Source: Micavibrio sp. UBA1850 (GTDB lineage: Bacteria > Pseudomonadota > Alphaproteobacteria > Micavibrionales > Micavibrionaceae). From it: a DNA stretch of 64,000 nucleotides. Positions 43,256 through 52,344 of the stretch are shown piece by piece. Position numbers and translations under genes: made by a program. Positions within the stretch are counted from its first letter, which is position 1. Each line of letters begins with the position of its first letter. The notes beneath the pieces were generated by a model. That model worked only from the letters and a program-made list of their open reading frames with translations, ran no database searches and was not told where the DNA came from. Where the stretch lies: positions 186,001-250,000 of the forward strand of contig DDIM01000004.1 of assembly GCA_002338525.1 (NCBI GenBank), written 5' to 3'.

Positions 43256-44803
43256 TTATTCTCCTAGATAACGATTTTCAATGTGACTGATCAAAAAGTC
43301 AGGCGATGGCGTAAAGCCGGTTACATCTTTAAGAAGCTCATCCATTGGCTTGATACTGCCTTTAGAATGTATGTGTCTATTGAGCCATTTTGTAATGGGT
43401 TTAAAGTCACCATTACGAATACGAGAGAAGATATCGGGAATGTCTTGTTGCAATGTATCAAATAATTGCGCCGCCACCATATGGCCTAATGTATAGGCTT
43501 GGAAATAGCCAAATTTTCCAACAAACCAGTGTACGTCTTGCATAACGCCTTCCATGTGGTTTTGTGGCATAACACCGAGGTTATCGTGCATCCACTCCGT
43601 CCAATAGGCCGGAATATCGGCAACTTCCATTTTTCCTTCAATCAAATCACATTCAATTTGAAACCTTAAAAATATATGGAAAAAATAGGTAAGCTCGTCA
43701 GCACGTTTTCGATCCAAGCTGGGCTGTACTTGTGTTTTTATTCTATATAAATTGGCGGCCGTAAGCGATGGGTCACGAACTGTGTGAAACAACCCTTCTA
43801 GGCGAGGTGCCAAAAACTCGAAAAATTCATGTGTGCGTCCCAAGATCATTTCAACGAGAAGCGCTTGCGATTCATGCATTGTCGTTCCCAGATCAAAAGA
43901 CACGGGCTGATAACTCAACCCTCCTTTTGTCGGAAGCCCCTGGATGTAGAGGCCGTGACCACCTTCGTGCAGAGCAGATTTCATAGAATCGAGAAAGTTT
44001 TTGGTATCAACATTTTTGATCACAAGGCGTGTGTCATCGGGTGTACCGCCTTCAACGGGGCTGTGGCCGGTTTCGTACAATCCGCCGCGGTCATAATCAA
44101 ACCCTAAAAGCTCAAGCAAGCTTCGGTTAAGCCACATCTGCCCTTCTTTTGAATACCCGCCAGCTAACGAAACAATCGGCTTGCGCGATTTTTGGCGTTC
44201 AATCACCAAAGGCATTATTTTTTTAAGTTCGGTGTTGAGGTGATTAAACCATGACCACAATTCGTTGAGTTTAACGCCGGGTGAATAATCCTGAATAAGG
44301 GCTTCGTATAATGTGGCGCTATTGCGGAATTTAGCTTTTTTCTTTGCCGTTTTACGAACATGTTTTACGACGCGCTCGAGATGGGCTTGCGCCATTTCCC
44401 AGTCATTATTTTTAAGGCATTCACGGTGTATGCGTCGCCCCTCATTGGCAATGCGCGCCGATTCTTCCATCGTGTCATGATCAAGTATGGCATGCGTTTT
44501 ATATAGCTTGACCATACCCTTTAAATTCGCGCTGTCCCATTCATCCCATAAATTGGGATAAGAGGCCATGTGTTCTTGTGCTTCTTCTAGATGAATTTGT
44601 GCCTCAGGTGAAACAATGTCGTCATGGATACGGCGGTGAAGATAGGAAATTTGATCCAAACGCCCCTCATACGCACCTTCTGGCATCGTGGTCAAAAAGT
44701 CACGACTAATAATTTCTGCAATGGCTTCCAAGCGCCCAATGTTCTTGAAACGAGATTTTAGGTTGGTATATGCAATCGAGGGGTGAGGTTTACGCTTAGC
44801 CAT
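43256..44803 (-). CDS. Carboxypeptidase Taq (M32 family)
   Basis: 515-residue cytoplasmic zinc carboxypeptidase with broad specificity. The zinc motif HEGGH lies in SALHEGGHGLYIQG near residue 280, and the downstream ligand region in TMHESQALLVEMILGR near residue 308. Other M32 blocks are present: SLAGGYSKEGQMWLNRSLLELLGFDYDRGGLYETGHSPV, TAANLYRIKTQVQPSLDRKRADELTYFFHIFLRF, and GYFQAYTLGHMVAAQLF near the end. Length is normal. A TATAAA box lies 5 nt before the start codon, so its mRNA may be leaderless. It is first in a run with the Cys-rich, M16 and GNAT genes. Confidence 0.93.
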   Translation of the reverse strand: MAKRKPHPSIAYTNLKSRFKNIGRLEAIAEIISRDFLTTMPEGAYEGRLDQISYLHRRIHDDIVSPEAQIHLEEAQEHMASYPNLWDEWDSANLKGMVKLYKTHAILDHDTMEESARIANEGRRIHRECLKNNDWEMAQAHLERVVKHVRKTAKKKAKFRNSATLYEALIQDYSPGVKLNELWSWFNHLNTELKKIMPLVIERQKSRKPIVSLAGGYSKEGQMWLNRSLLELLGFDYDRGGLYETGHSPVEGGTPDDTRLVIKNVDTKNFLDSMKSALHEGGHGLYIQGLPTKGGLSYQPVSFDLGTTMHESQALLVEMILGRTHEFFEFLAPRLEGLFHTVRDPSLTAANLYRIKTQVQPSLDRKRADELTYFFHIFLRFQIECDLIEGKMEVADIPAYWTEWMHDNLGVMPQNHMEGVMQDVHWFVGKFGYFQAYTLGHMVAAQLFDTLQQDIPDIFSRIRNGDFKPITKWLNRHIHSKGSIKPMDELLKDVTGFTPSPDFLISHIENRYLGE

Positions 44804-44808
44804 AATGT

Positions 44809-44838
44809 TTTATATGTGGTTTTAGATGAAACAAGCAA
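44809..44838 (-). promoter_or_regulatory. Promoter of the M32 carboxypeptidase gene
   Basis: On the minus strand TTGCTT (44838-44833), an 18-bp spacer and TATAAA (44814-44809) lie directly before the ATG at 44803. Only 5 nt separate the -10 box from the ATG, so transcription would start at or just after the start codon unless another promoter is used. Confidence 0.45.
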
Positions 44839-44854
44839 ATGAAAAAGAAAAAGA

Positions 44855-45847
44855 TTATTGCGAACGCCTAATCTTTCTCCATTGTGCCACATTTTTATTA
44901 TGTTCGGCGAGAGTTTTTGCAAAAATATGTCCCCCTGATCCATCTGCAACAAAATAAATATAATCATTGGACGCAGGGTTAAGGGCCGCCTCAATTGAGG
45001 CCTTTCCAGGATTACAAATGGGACCCTTAGGCAGACCCGGATATTTGTACGTGTTATAGGCAGAATCAATACTCATATCCTTACGAAGAAGGCGGCGGCC
45101 TAATGGGCCTTTTCCATCGTTTTTATGCTTTCCCCCTGTGATAGCATAAATCACGGTTGGATCAGTTTGCAGTGGCATGCCTTTACGCAAACGGTTCGTA
45201 AACACACCCGCAACATCACCGCGCTCGCCTGATACACCTGTTTCCTTCTCAATTATAGATGCCATAATGATGGCCTCTTCTTTGCTGTCAAAAGGCAAAT
45301 CGTTGACACGTGCGTCCCACGCTTTGTCGAGCGTGGTTTTCATCGCGTCTTGCATTTGTTCGATAATAAAAGCTGTGCCATCGCCTTTTTGATAGGCGTA
45401 CGTATTGGGCAACAGGCTTCCTTCTTCTGGTACACCTTCATAGTCCTGCTTCAAACCTTTATCATTTTTTAACAGGCGCATAATTTCAAAACTTGTCAGG
45501 CCTTCGGGGATTGTCACTTGGCGTAAAATAATATCTCCTTGCTCAAGCTTTGATAAAACCTCAGACATTGAAGCGCGTGGCAAAAATTCATACTCGCCGG
45601 CCTTCAAGCTTGCGTGTTTGTCAGTCAGCCGCGTGGCAACCTTAAAAAGGAGGGGGTTATCAATGACACCATTTTCTTCTAATAGCGATGTGATGCTACT
45701 CACGCCCGTGCCTTTAGGAACAGTTACATGGACGGGCTGTTTTAAGGGGCCTGCGGCCGAATAAACGGTATAACCATATGAAACAACACCAGCCCCTATC
45801 GCTAAAAATAGAAAACAAACAGCAAAAAGACTTAAAACAAACTTCAT
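44855..45847 (-). CDS. mltG: Endolytic murein transglycosylase MltG
   Basis: Inner-membrane lytic transglycosylase that cuts nascent glycan strands and sets their length. One N-terminal membrane pass (about 3-28), a LysM-like region (VTVPKGTGVSSITSLLEENGVI) and the YceG catalytic domain follow. The catalytic glutamate lies in IIMASIIEKETGVSGERG near residue 195, and GMPLQTDPTVIYAITGG and YNTYKYPGLPKGPICNPG are the other hallmark blocks. 330 residues is normal. In most Alphaproteobacteria mltG follows fabF directly; here three other genes lie between. It overlaps the gene before it by 4 nt (ATGA). Confidence 0.96.
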   Translation of the reverse strand: MKFVLSLFAVCFLFLAIGAGVVSYGYTVYSAAGPLKQPVHVTVPKGTGVSSITSLLEENGVIDNPLLFKVATRLTDKHASLKAGEYEFLPRASMSEVLSKLEQGDIILRQVTIPEGLTSFEIMRLLKNDKGLKQDYEGVPEEGSLLPNTYAYQKGDGTAFIIEQMQDAMKTTLDKAWDARVNDLPFDSKEEAIIMASIIEKETGVSGERGDVAGVFTNRLRKGMPLQTDPTVIYAITGGKHKNDGKGPLGRRLLRKDMSIDSAYNTYKYPGLPKGPICNPGKASIEAALNPASNDYIYFVADGSGGHIFAKTLAEHNKNVAQWRKIRRSQ

Positions 45848-46632
45848 GGTAAAAAATGTCCCTTAATAAAGGTTGGAAGGTTGATATCTGGAATATAGGG
45901 CGTAAACGGCGGATAAAATTGCCCATGGCGGGTATAAAGCCCATAGACAATTGTAAAGGGGCGTCTTAAAAGCCAATAAATCTCACCTTGGTTTTCATCA
46001 TCCCATACAAATGCGTCTTTGTTGTCTATATTGTTCCATGTCTCAAGCGAGATGGGCTCACCTTGACTATCCAGTGAAATCCAGCGGGCATTTGTATCGA
46101 CAAACATCCAGCCTTTTTGTGTTAAAACCTCGACCAATGCATGCGAGCGTAAATCATTGCCACTGTCGATCGCCATTGTTTCTGGGGGGATAAAAGTTTT
46201 GTCACGGCTAAAAACAGACACAAACCGTACTGTAAACCCATAATAGCGAAGGGCTTTTTCTATGCTACGTCCCCGGTCGCTACATTGACCGTGCCCTGCA
46301 TCAAGTAAATCTTGTGGTTCGCGTGTTTGACCCAAAGGGATTTTAAGAAGCGTTGGCGAGGCATCAAGAACGGCATCTTGTATATGACGAATGAACAAAA
46401 CTTCACGCTCAAAGTCGCGTTTTTGATCATTTTTAAACTCTCCGACCATTTTTTTTACAGCAATTTCATCTTCGGGCGTGATTTTTGTCGAAACATTATG
46501 CACAATGAGTAAAGAGATAAAGACGAACGATAGAATGCTACAAAAAAACAACCCCTTTTTAAACACACCCCAGCCACTTGATGAAGAGGCGCTAAAAAAG
46601 CGCTCGATTGGGTTTTTGTTTTTTTGGGTCAT
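45844..46632 (-). CDS. Membrane-anchored transglutaminase-like protein
   Basis: 262 residues. A basic N-terminus and one membrane pass (KKGLFFCSILSFVFISLLIV, about 25-44) precede a periplasmic transglutaminase-like fold. The likely triad is Cys in AGHGQCSDRGRSIEKAL near residue 116, His in RSHALVEV near residue 163 and Asp in FVDTNARW near residue 178. Members act as peptidases, amidases or cross-linkers; the target is unknown. It overlaps mltG by 4 nt, so it may act with it at the wall. Its 5' end overlaps the start of the plus-strand ligase-like gene by up to 98 nt. A GTG at 46566 would shorten it by 22 residues. Confidence 0.65.
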   Translation of the reverse strand: MTQKNKNPIERFFSASSSSGWGVFKKGLFFCSILSFVFISLLIVHNVSTKITPEDEIAVKKMVGEFKNDQKRDFEREVLFIRHIQDAVLDASPTLLKIPLGQTREPQDLLDAGHGQCSDRGRSIEKALRYYGFTVRFVSVFSRDKTFIPPETMAIDSGNDLRSHALVEVLTQKGWMFVDTNARWISLDSQGEPISLETWNNIDNKDAFVWDDENQGEIYWLLRRPFTIVYGLYTRHGQFYPPFTPYIPDINLPTFIKGHFLP

Positions 46633-47773
46633 GTATCTCTTGCTTTCGCCGTTTTATATTTTCAATAGCGGTTTGCCTCAGCCTGCCGATATTTTAATTT
46701 TCACTGGTATTATTATATTCTTTTCTTACAGATTTTTAACATCTGGTGATCAGGATAATGCAAATATCACGGGAGTCTACATTTTTGGTGGGATATTTGT
46801 AGGTCTAACAACATCTATAAATTTGATTCATTATTTTTTTACGCCCGACGTGAAATTTATGCTGCACAGCATCTATTATTTTTTCAACTTTTTGATTTTT
46901 GTATTCGGCATACTCATTTTCAGAAGCTATCCCAAAATGGCTAATTACTACAGCTACTGGGCTGTAGTAATCATTTGTATTCTTGAATTCTTAGTTGTGA
47001 TGTTTTTCCCAGATATGGAGGATTACAGAGCCAGCGGCACATTCAACCGGTCAAACCAGCTTGCATACTGGGGCATATTGACGGCAGCAGCCCTCCTTAT
47101 ACTCAAGCGCACATCGCCGATCACACTACTGGATTTACTTTTACTGGCCATGATCGGCTATATTGAAATGAAAGCGCTCTCTAAAGCAGGGATCATTGTG
47201 TATTTCATGCTTTTGATGATTGCCTTTATCTCGCCGAATATCACAAAAAAAATGCGCTGGATTGCGTTTATCTGCTTCACAGTTTTGATGTTAGTAAAGT
47301 TCCAAACGCCACAAAATGTAGCTGTTTTTATTCAAAAGATAGAAACTTTGGAGGCTGTATCTGATCGTATGAAAACATTAGGTAAGCAGGCCGATGACAC
47401 GCCTGCGGGCCGAGGGTATGACCGATTGATAGAGCACCCACAATTTTTGATTGTGGGCGCTGGCGAGGGTGCGCATTGGCGATTTGGCCGCCAAGAGCTT
47501 CACTCTGGGATTGCCACACTTATATTTAGCTACAGCATCTTTGGGTTTGGTGTTTTTGTTCTGTTTTTAGGAAGCGTATTCTACAGGCTTCCTTGGCATT
47601 ACACGGCTATGCTTATTCCGATATTTATGTATGGTCTAACACACCAAAATGTTCGGTTCAGCTATTTTTGGGTGTTCTTAGCATTGGCCTATTCGTGGCA
47701 CTTCATTAAGCGTGAGGAAGATGGAGGCGATCAAGCGGATCGTCTAGAAGGTGTGTCGGTAGATGGTCAATAA
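46535..47773 (+). CDS. O-antigen ligase/polymerase-like membrane protein, copy 1
   Basis: About 412 residues with ten or more membrane passes. Features of the WaaL/Wzy group are RASGTFNRSNQLAYWG after a periplasmic segment, and the large periplasmic loop with GRGYDRLIEHPQFLIVGAGE and RQELHSGIATLIFSY, whose Arg and His resemble the catalytic residues of O-antigen ligases. It would join or polymerise glycans on a lipid carrier at the periplasmic face. Starts at 46505 and 46478 are possible, but none has a good ribosome-binding site; the shortest reduces overlap with the opposite gene. Copy 2 follows with an 11-nt overlap. Confidence 0.75.
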   Translation: MLQKNNPFLNTPQPLDEEALKKRSIGFLFFWVMYLLLSPFYIFNSGLPQPADILIFTGIIIFFSYRFLTSGDQDNANITGVYIFGGIFVGLTTSINLIHYFFTPDVKFMLHSIYYFFNFLIFVFGILIFRSYPKMANYYSYWAVVIICILEFLVVMFFPDMEDYRASGTFNRSNQLAYWGILTAAALLILKRTSPITLLDLLLLAMIGYIEMKALSKAGIIVYFMLLMIAFISPNITKKMRWIAFICFTVLMLVKFQTPQNVAVFIQKIETLEAVSDRMKTLGKQADDTPAGRGYDRLIEHPQFLIVGAGEGAHWRFGRQELHSGIATLIFSYSIFGFGVFVLFLGSVFYRLPWHYTAMLIPIFMYGLTHQNVRFSYFWVFLALAYSWHFIKREEDGGDQADRLEGVSVDGQ

Positions 47774-49004
47774 TCTAAAACTACATACGGAGCACTTGGA
47801 TACGGGGGGGATGTCTACCCTTGTCTTTATTTTGATATGGGCTGGATACCTTCTTTTATCTCCTTTTTATATCTTTAACAGTGGTCTGCCTCAACCCGCC
47901 GATATGCTCCTTGTTTTTGGTGTTTTGCCTGCCCTTATTTTAGCGGCTATAAACTTCAAAGGGCGTATTTCGGCCATGCATATTTCAGGGGCGCTCTTTG
48001 TGATCCTGACACTTTGTATCAACCTCATATACTTTTTATATATTGGTGATCGATCCTTTGTTCCGCCAAGTCTATTTTATGTGTTTAATTTCGGGGTGTT
48101 TCTTTTCATCATCTATTTGTTCAAGCGCGCCCCACAGCTTATGAACCGTGTCACATATCTAGTTATCTCTGCAATTATTCTCATGCAGCTCGTATATGTC
48201 ATAGGCGTAAGTCCCGATGGTGGACGCCATCAGGGAACATTCAATAACCCAAACCAGCTCGCGTACTGGTCCTTATTGATGAGCGTGATGATTATTGTTT
48301 TAAAAAGGGGGGCAAGTATAAACCTATTTGATCTTATCCTCTTCAGTGCGTTGGCGTTCTTACAATCTGAAGCTCTGTCAAAAGCAGGGATGATATCTTA
48401 CGGTGTGCTTCTTGTGTTCGTGGCATTCCAACCTGCTACAAATAAAAAGCTAAAGGCATTGTTTGTATTTGGTCTGTTTGCTTTCTTTATCACTGAAATT
48501 ACAGCGCCTCAGCAAGTAAAAAGCTGGGTTATTGCCGCTGATAATATTAGTGCCGTGATGCACAGACTTGGCAAAATTGGCGTTGAGGTAGACGATAGCC
48601 CCATGGCAAGGGGGTATTCTCGCCTTATTGAATATCCTGAATATATTCTCGTTGGCGCTGGTGAAGGGGCGCATTGGCGTTTCAATGCCCGCCAAGAGTT
48701 GCACTCTGGTCTTGCGACAATACTCTTTTCCTATGGAATTTTAGGCTTTACGCTGTTTTTGTCGTTTTTAGGATTTATATTTATCAGAATTCCGTTTTAT
48801 CACACATTCCTGCTAGCGCCTTTAATTCTTTACGGGCTCACACACCAAAATTTCAGAAACACGGCGTTTTGGGTGTTCTTGGCTGCATGCTATGCACATA
48901 AATACTTCACGGCTAACATAAACCACAACGACAGTGTTAGAGACATGGCCGAACACGACAACAAGCCACGTCAGCAAGTGTTGAGTAAACAAAGTGTGCG
49001 GTAA
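47763..49004 (+). CDS. O-antigen ligase/polymerase-like membrane protein, copy 2
   Basis: 413 residues, a clear paralogue of the preceding gene. Both contain the identical stretch YLLLSPFYIFNSGLPQPAD in the first membrane pass, and both have the blocks (R/H)..GTFN.(S/P)NQLAYW, LSKAG, (R/E)YP or EHP followed by GAGEGAHWRF, RQELHSG, and YGLTHQN at the last pass. The DNA of these blocks differs mostly at silent sites, so the pair is old and still selected. It overlaps copy 1 by 11 nt and ends 6 nt before the convergent end of fabF. The exact glycan is unknown. Confidence 0.75.
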   Translation: MVNNLKLHTEHLDTGGMSTLVFILIWAGYLLLSPFYIFNSGLPQPADMLLVFGVLPALILAAINFKGRISAMHISGALFVILTLCINLIYFLYIGDRSFVPPSLFYVFNFGVFLFIIYLFKRAPQLMNRVTYLVISAIILMQLVYVIGVSPDGGRHQGTFNNPNQLAYWSLLMSVMIIVLKRGASINLFDLILFSALAFLQSEALSKAGMISYGVLLVFVAFQPATNKKLKALFVFGLFAFFITEITAPQQVKSWVIAADNISAVMHRLGKIGVEVDDSPMARGYSRLIEYPEYILVGAGEGAHWRFNARQELHSGLATILFSYGILGFTLFLSFLGFIFIRIPFYHTFLLAPLILYGLTHQNFRNTAFWVFLAACYAHKYFTANINHNDSVRDMAEHDNKPRQQVLSKQSVR

Positions 49005-49010
49005 AAATAA

Positions 49011-50282
49011 TTAAACTGATTTGATAACAAGACTAGCGTTCGTACCACCAAAGCCGAAAGAGTTCGAAAGAACAGCATCTATGTTCTTTTCTTTGGCTTT
49101 GTGAGGGACTAAATCAATACCCTTACAAGATTCAGAAACATTGTCCAAATTGCGTGTAGGGGGAATTGTGTTCGTTTCTAATGCTTTTACTGAATAGATG
49201 GCCTCTACAGCGCCAGCAGCCCCTAAAAGGTGCCCAATTGATGATTTCGTAGACGACATTGAGATGTCATCAATACTGTCTTTAAACATACGTTTAACGG
49301 CGCCACATTCGATACCGTCACCCATAGGTGTTGATGTCCCATGTGCGTTAACATAGTCAATATCAGACGGGGACATATCAGCGCGCTTCAATGCGGCTTC
49401 CATGGCGCGGTACCCACCGTTGCCATCTTCAGCAGGTGACGTAATGTGATAAGCATCCCCTGACATACCATAGCCAACGATTTCACCATATATTTTGGCA
49501 CCGCGTGCTTTTGCATGCTCATACTCTTCCAAAATAAGAAGACCAGCCCCTTCGGCAATTACAAATCCGTCACGACCGTCATCAAAAGGACGAGAGGCAG
49601 CAGTTGGATTATCATTGTAAGATGTAGATAAAGCGCGCAGCGCAGCAAATGATGACACGCCAATACGGTTAACAGCCGCTTCCGCGCCTCCAGCAACCAT
49701 AACATCAGCATCATCTAAGGCAATCATACGGGCAGCATCACCAATGGCGTGCGTACCAGAGGCACACGCAGTCACCACAGAGTGGTTAGGGCCTTTAAAT
49801 CCGTATTTAATAGAAACATGTCCCGAAGCAAGGTTAATAAGCATGCCGGGAACTGAAAAAGGTGACACACGACGTGGTCCTTTTCCGTCAAGAGTACCAG
49901 ATGTTTCATAAACTGTTTGAAGTCCGCCAATGCCGGATCCAATCATAACACCAGTACGTAGTAAACCTTCTTCATCCTGAGGCATCCAGCCACTGTCTTT
50001 GACAGCTTCTTCAGCCGCCGCAAGAGCATAAATAATGAAAGTGTCGACTTTCTTTTGCTCTTTAGGTTCTAGATAATTATCAGGATTAAACGCATGATCG
50101 CCTTCAAAACCTTCTGAAACATGTGGGACGAGGCCCGCGATTTGTGAACTGATGTCTGATGCATCAAAACGTTCTATTTTTCGCAGGCCGCTTTTTCCTG
50201 ACGTTATTTCAGCCCAGTTATGATCAACCCCTAAACCTAGAGGCGAAACCATTCCCATGCCTGTAATAACTACACGTCTCAT
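49011..50282 (-). CDS. fabF: 3-oxoacyl-[acyl-carrier-protein] synthase II FabF
   Basis: Condensing enzyme that elongates acyl-ACP with malonyl-ACP. The Cys-His-His triad is visible: TACASGTHAIGDA near residue 168, NAHGTSTPMGD near residue 308 and SSIGHLLGAAGAVE near residue 345. The glycine-rich end SFGFGGTNASLVIK is complete. The 423-residue length is normal. It is the third gene of the minus-strand fabG-acpP-fabF order; acpP ends 47 nt upstream. FabF also sets membrane fluidity at low temperature in other bacteria. Confidence 0.97.
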   Translation of the reverse strand: MRRVVITGMGMVSPLGLGVDHNWAEITSGKSGLRKIERFDASDISSQIAGLVPHVSEGFEGDHAFNPDNYLEPKEQKKVDTFIIYALAAAEEAVKDSGWMPQDEEGLLRTGVMIGSGIGGLQTVYETSGTLDGKGPRRVSPFSVPGMLINLASGHVSIKYGFKGPNHSVVTACASGTHAIGDAARMIALDDADVMVAGGAEAAVNRIGVSSFAALRALSTSYNDNPTAASRPFDDGRDGFVIAEGAGLLILEEYEHAKARGAKIYGEIVGYGMSGDAYHITSPAEDGNGGYRAMEAALKRADMSPSDIDYVNAHGTSTPMGDGIECGAVKRMFKDSIDDISMSSTKSSIGHLLGAAGAVEAIYSVKALETNTIPPTRNLDNVSESCKGIDLVPHKAKEKNIDAVLSNSFGFGGTNASLVIKSV

Positions 50283-50329
50283 AATATTATATCAAAAATA
50301 TAACTTAGATTTGAAAACGACTTAATAAA

Positions 50330-50566
50330 TTAAGATGCGTTTGCAGAGATGAAGTTAACAGCATCACCAACAGTTTGGATGTTTTCTGCTGCATCATCAG
50401 GGATTTCAACGTTGAATTCTTCTTCAAACGCCATAACAAGTTCAACTGTGTCAAGAGAGTCGGCTCCCAAGTCATCGATGAAGCTTGCGTTTTCTGTAAC
50501 TTTACTTTCTTCTACGCCAAGATGTTCAACAACAATCTTTTTTACGCGTTCAGCTATGTCACTCAT
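50330..50566 (-). CDS. acpP: Acyl carrier protein
   Basis: 78-residue acidic carrier of growing acyl chains. The phosphopantetheine serine lies in GADSLDTVELVMAFEEEF near residue 37. ATG at 50566 is used, because AAAGGAAA lies upstream and the product then begins MSDIAERVKKIVVEHLGV like other ACPs; the longer frame to 50605 adds an unlikely basic leader. The distance of 203 nt from fabG suggests an added promoter; TTGCAA and TATGTT on the minus strand near 50620-50650 are candidates. Confidence 0.97.
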   Translation of the reverse strand: MSDIAERVKKIVVEHLGVEESKVTENASFIDDLGADSLDTVELVMAFEEEFNVEIPDDAAENIQTVGDAVNFISANAS

Positions 50567-50769
50567 AGTATTTCCTTTTCTGTTTGATTCTCGTCTATAA
50601 GTCAATCGGGCGTGAACATATCCACCATTGTAACCGATTGCAAGAACTTTATTTTGTTACCATGCTTTTTACACGAAATCGACGGATAGACCAGCTCTTT
50701 CAGCATAAAGCATGTGGATATGTTTCTCTCAAGATTAATTTAGGGGTAATTTAGGCGCGATATTATGCC

Positions 50770-51507
50770 TTAAATCATCGCCATTCCGCCATTTACGTGC
50801 GTAGTAGAGCCTGTTACATAACCTGCCTCAGAACTGGCTAGATATGTGACCGCAGAGGCGATGTCTTCGGCTGATCCCATGCGTCCGGCAGGGATTTTAG
50901 CATTAATCGTCTCTTTTTGGCCATCATCAAGAGCCTCAGTCATGGCTGTTGCGATAAAGCCAGGGGCCACACAATTTACAGTAATGCCGCGGCTTGCAAC
51001 TTCTTGTGCCATAGCCTTTGACCATCCGATCATACCAGCTTTTGACGCAACATAGTTACACTGCCCTGGGTTTCCGGTAACACCAACAACAGAGGCAATG
51101 TTCACAATGCGCCCATAGCGGCGTTTCATCATGCCACGCTGTACGGCTTTAGCTAGTTTGAAAGGCGCTGTTAGGTTAACGTCCAAAACATCTTGCCATT
51201 CTTCGTCTTTCATACGCATTGATAAATTATCGCGTGTCAGACCTGCGTTATTGACGAGAATGTCAATTTGACCCATGGCTTCATCAGCACGTTTAACGAG
51301 ATCTGTAACCGCCTCATCAGAAGATAAATCCGCAGGCAAAACATGAACGCGCTCTCCAAGAGCCTCAGCAAGTGCATTTAATTTGTCTTCATTACGACCA
51401 GAAATGGCTACCGTTGCGCCTTGTGTATGAAGAGCCTTTGCAATTGCCTCTCCAATGCCGCCAGTAGCGCCTGTAACGAGTGCCGTTTTTTCTGAAAGAT
51501 CAAACAT
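50770..51507 (-). CDS. fabG: 3-oxoacyl-[acyl-carrier-protein] reductase FabG
   Basis: NADPH-dependent short-chain dehydrogenase of fatty-acid elongation. The cofactor loop TGATGGIGEAIA lies at residues 12-23, followed by NNAGLTRDNLSMRM, the catalytic Ser region IVNIASVVG and YVASKAG near residue 152. The C-terminal GSTTHVNGGMAMI is typical of FabG. 245 residues. It is first of fabG-acpP-fabF; fabD, which usually precedes it, is not next to it, and the SRP RNA gene stands there instead. Confidence 0.95.
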   Translation of the reverse strand: MFDLSEKTALVTGATGGIGEAIAKALHTQGATVAISGRNEDKLNALAEALGERVHVLPADLSSDEAVTDLVKRADEAMGQIDILVNNAGLTRDNLSMRMKDEEWQDVLDVNLTAPFKLAKAVQRGMMKRRYGRIVNIASVVGVTGNPGQCNYVASKAGMIGWSKAMAQEVASRGITVNCVAPGFIATAMTEALDDGQKETINAKIPAGRMGSAEDIASAVTYLASSEAGYVTGSTTHVNGGMAMI

Positions 51508-51559
51508 AATTTATATCCTTTTATTTTATGTGCTCATATGCGGGGGAATAATTACTAAA

Positions 51560-51656
51560 AGTGGAAAGCCGAACATGACCCGGGTAAGTTCGTTGTGGCT
51601 GCTTCTTTTCAGATCTGACCAGATTGGCGAGCTACCCGCCCAGCCGACTTTCCGTA
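51560..51656 (-). ncRNA. ffs: Signal recognition particle RNA (4.5S type)
   Basis: On the minus strand the conserved domain IV hairpin reads GGTCAGATCT-GAAA, then AGAAGCAGCC, which matches the Ffh-binding core of bacterial 4.5S RNA. The outer stem is also present: GGAAAG at the 5' end (51653-51648) pairs with CTTTCC at the 3' end (51568-51563), and inner GGGTA pairs with TACCC. The length of about 95 nt fits the short bacterial form. The tetraloop is GAAA, a GNRA loop, instead of the common GGAA. Exact ends are estimated. The RNA guides Ffh and the ribosome to the membrane. Confidence 0.85.
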
Positions 51657-51806
51657 GATAGATATAAACAAGCAAAGCAAGATCATCAAGAGAAAAGTAA
51701 TACCAAGATTATGAGGCCAGTTATACTTGGGTTACAAAGACATGATACTGATGTCGTTAATATGCGAGAACACAAATATTGGATTATGTCTTTCCAAAGA
51801 CTTATT

Positions 51807-52334
51807 CTAGGTCTCAATAGATTTTTTGAACGTGGCAGGAACGCCTGCAACCAAAGCATTGTCAGGGACATTTTCGCGCACAACAGAGCCTGCGGCGACA
51901 ATCGCATTCTTACCAATCGTTACGCCGGGTAAAATGGTTGCGCGTGCACCGATCCACGCCCCATCCTTAACAATAATAGGCTTAGAATCATGGGGACGCG
52001 GCAATGTCTTTATATCATGCACAAGCGAATCAGTTGTCAGCATTGCATAGGGTGAGATAATGACATCATCGCCCAACTCAATGCCTGCGCGCGCAATAAG
52101 CATGACTCCGTGGTTAAGAGCGCATCGACGCCCAATGCGAATATTATGGTGACCACTAATACGCACAGCACCATAAACGCGCAAATAACGCCCGCATTTT
52201 TGAACGCTCAACATGATGAGCGCGCGCCGTATAAAGCGCGTGAAATGATCCCATGCATAAAGCCATACAAACATGGCTTTTTTAACAGGCGGCAAATGGC
52301 GAACACGCGTTGTAATTGGATTTTGATTATTCAT
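51807..52334 (-). CDS. Hexapeptide-repeat O-acyltransferase (WbbJ/LacA-like)
   Basis: 175-residue left-handed beta-helix acyltransferase. Hexapeptide repeats run from about residue 50 to the end, for example IRIGRRCALNHGVMLIARAGIELGDDVIISPYAM and AWIGARATILPGVTIGKNAIVAAGSVV, ending VPDNALVAGVPATF. The usual catalytic histidine is likely the one in SLVHDIKTLPRPHDSKP near residue 112. A short basic N-terminus may lie on the membrane. These enzymes acetylate sugars of surface glycans. It is last in a three-gene group with the sulfotransferase (10 nt upstream) and the methyltransferase. Confidence 0.88.
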   Translation of the reverse strand: MNNQNPITTRVRHLPPVKKAMFVWLYAWDHFTRFIRRALIMLSVQKCGRYLRVYGAVRISGHHNIRIGRRCALNHGVMLIARAGIELGDDVIISPYAMLTTDSLVHDIKTLPRPHDSKPIIVKDGAWIGARATILPGVTIGKNAIVAAGSVVRENVPDNALVAGVPATFKKSIET

Positions 52335-52344
52335 GATATAGACC

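Noticed and set aside
50567..50605. Longer N-terminus of acyl carrier protein
   Set aside because: A good ribosome-binding site precedes the ATG at 50566, and the shorter product has the standard ACP start and length.
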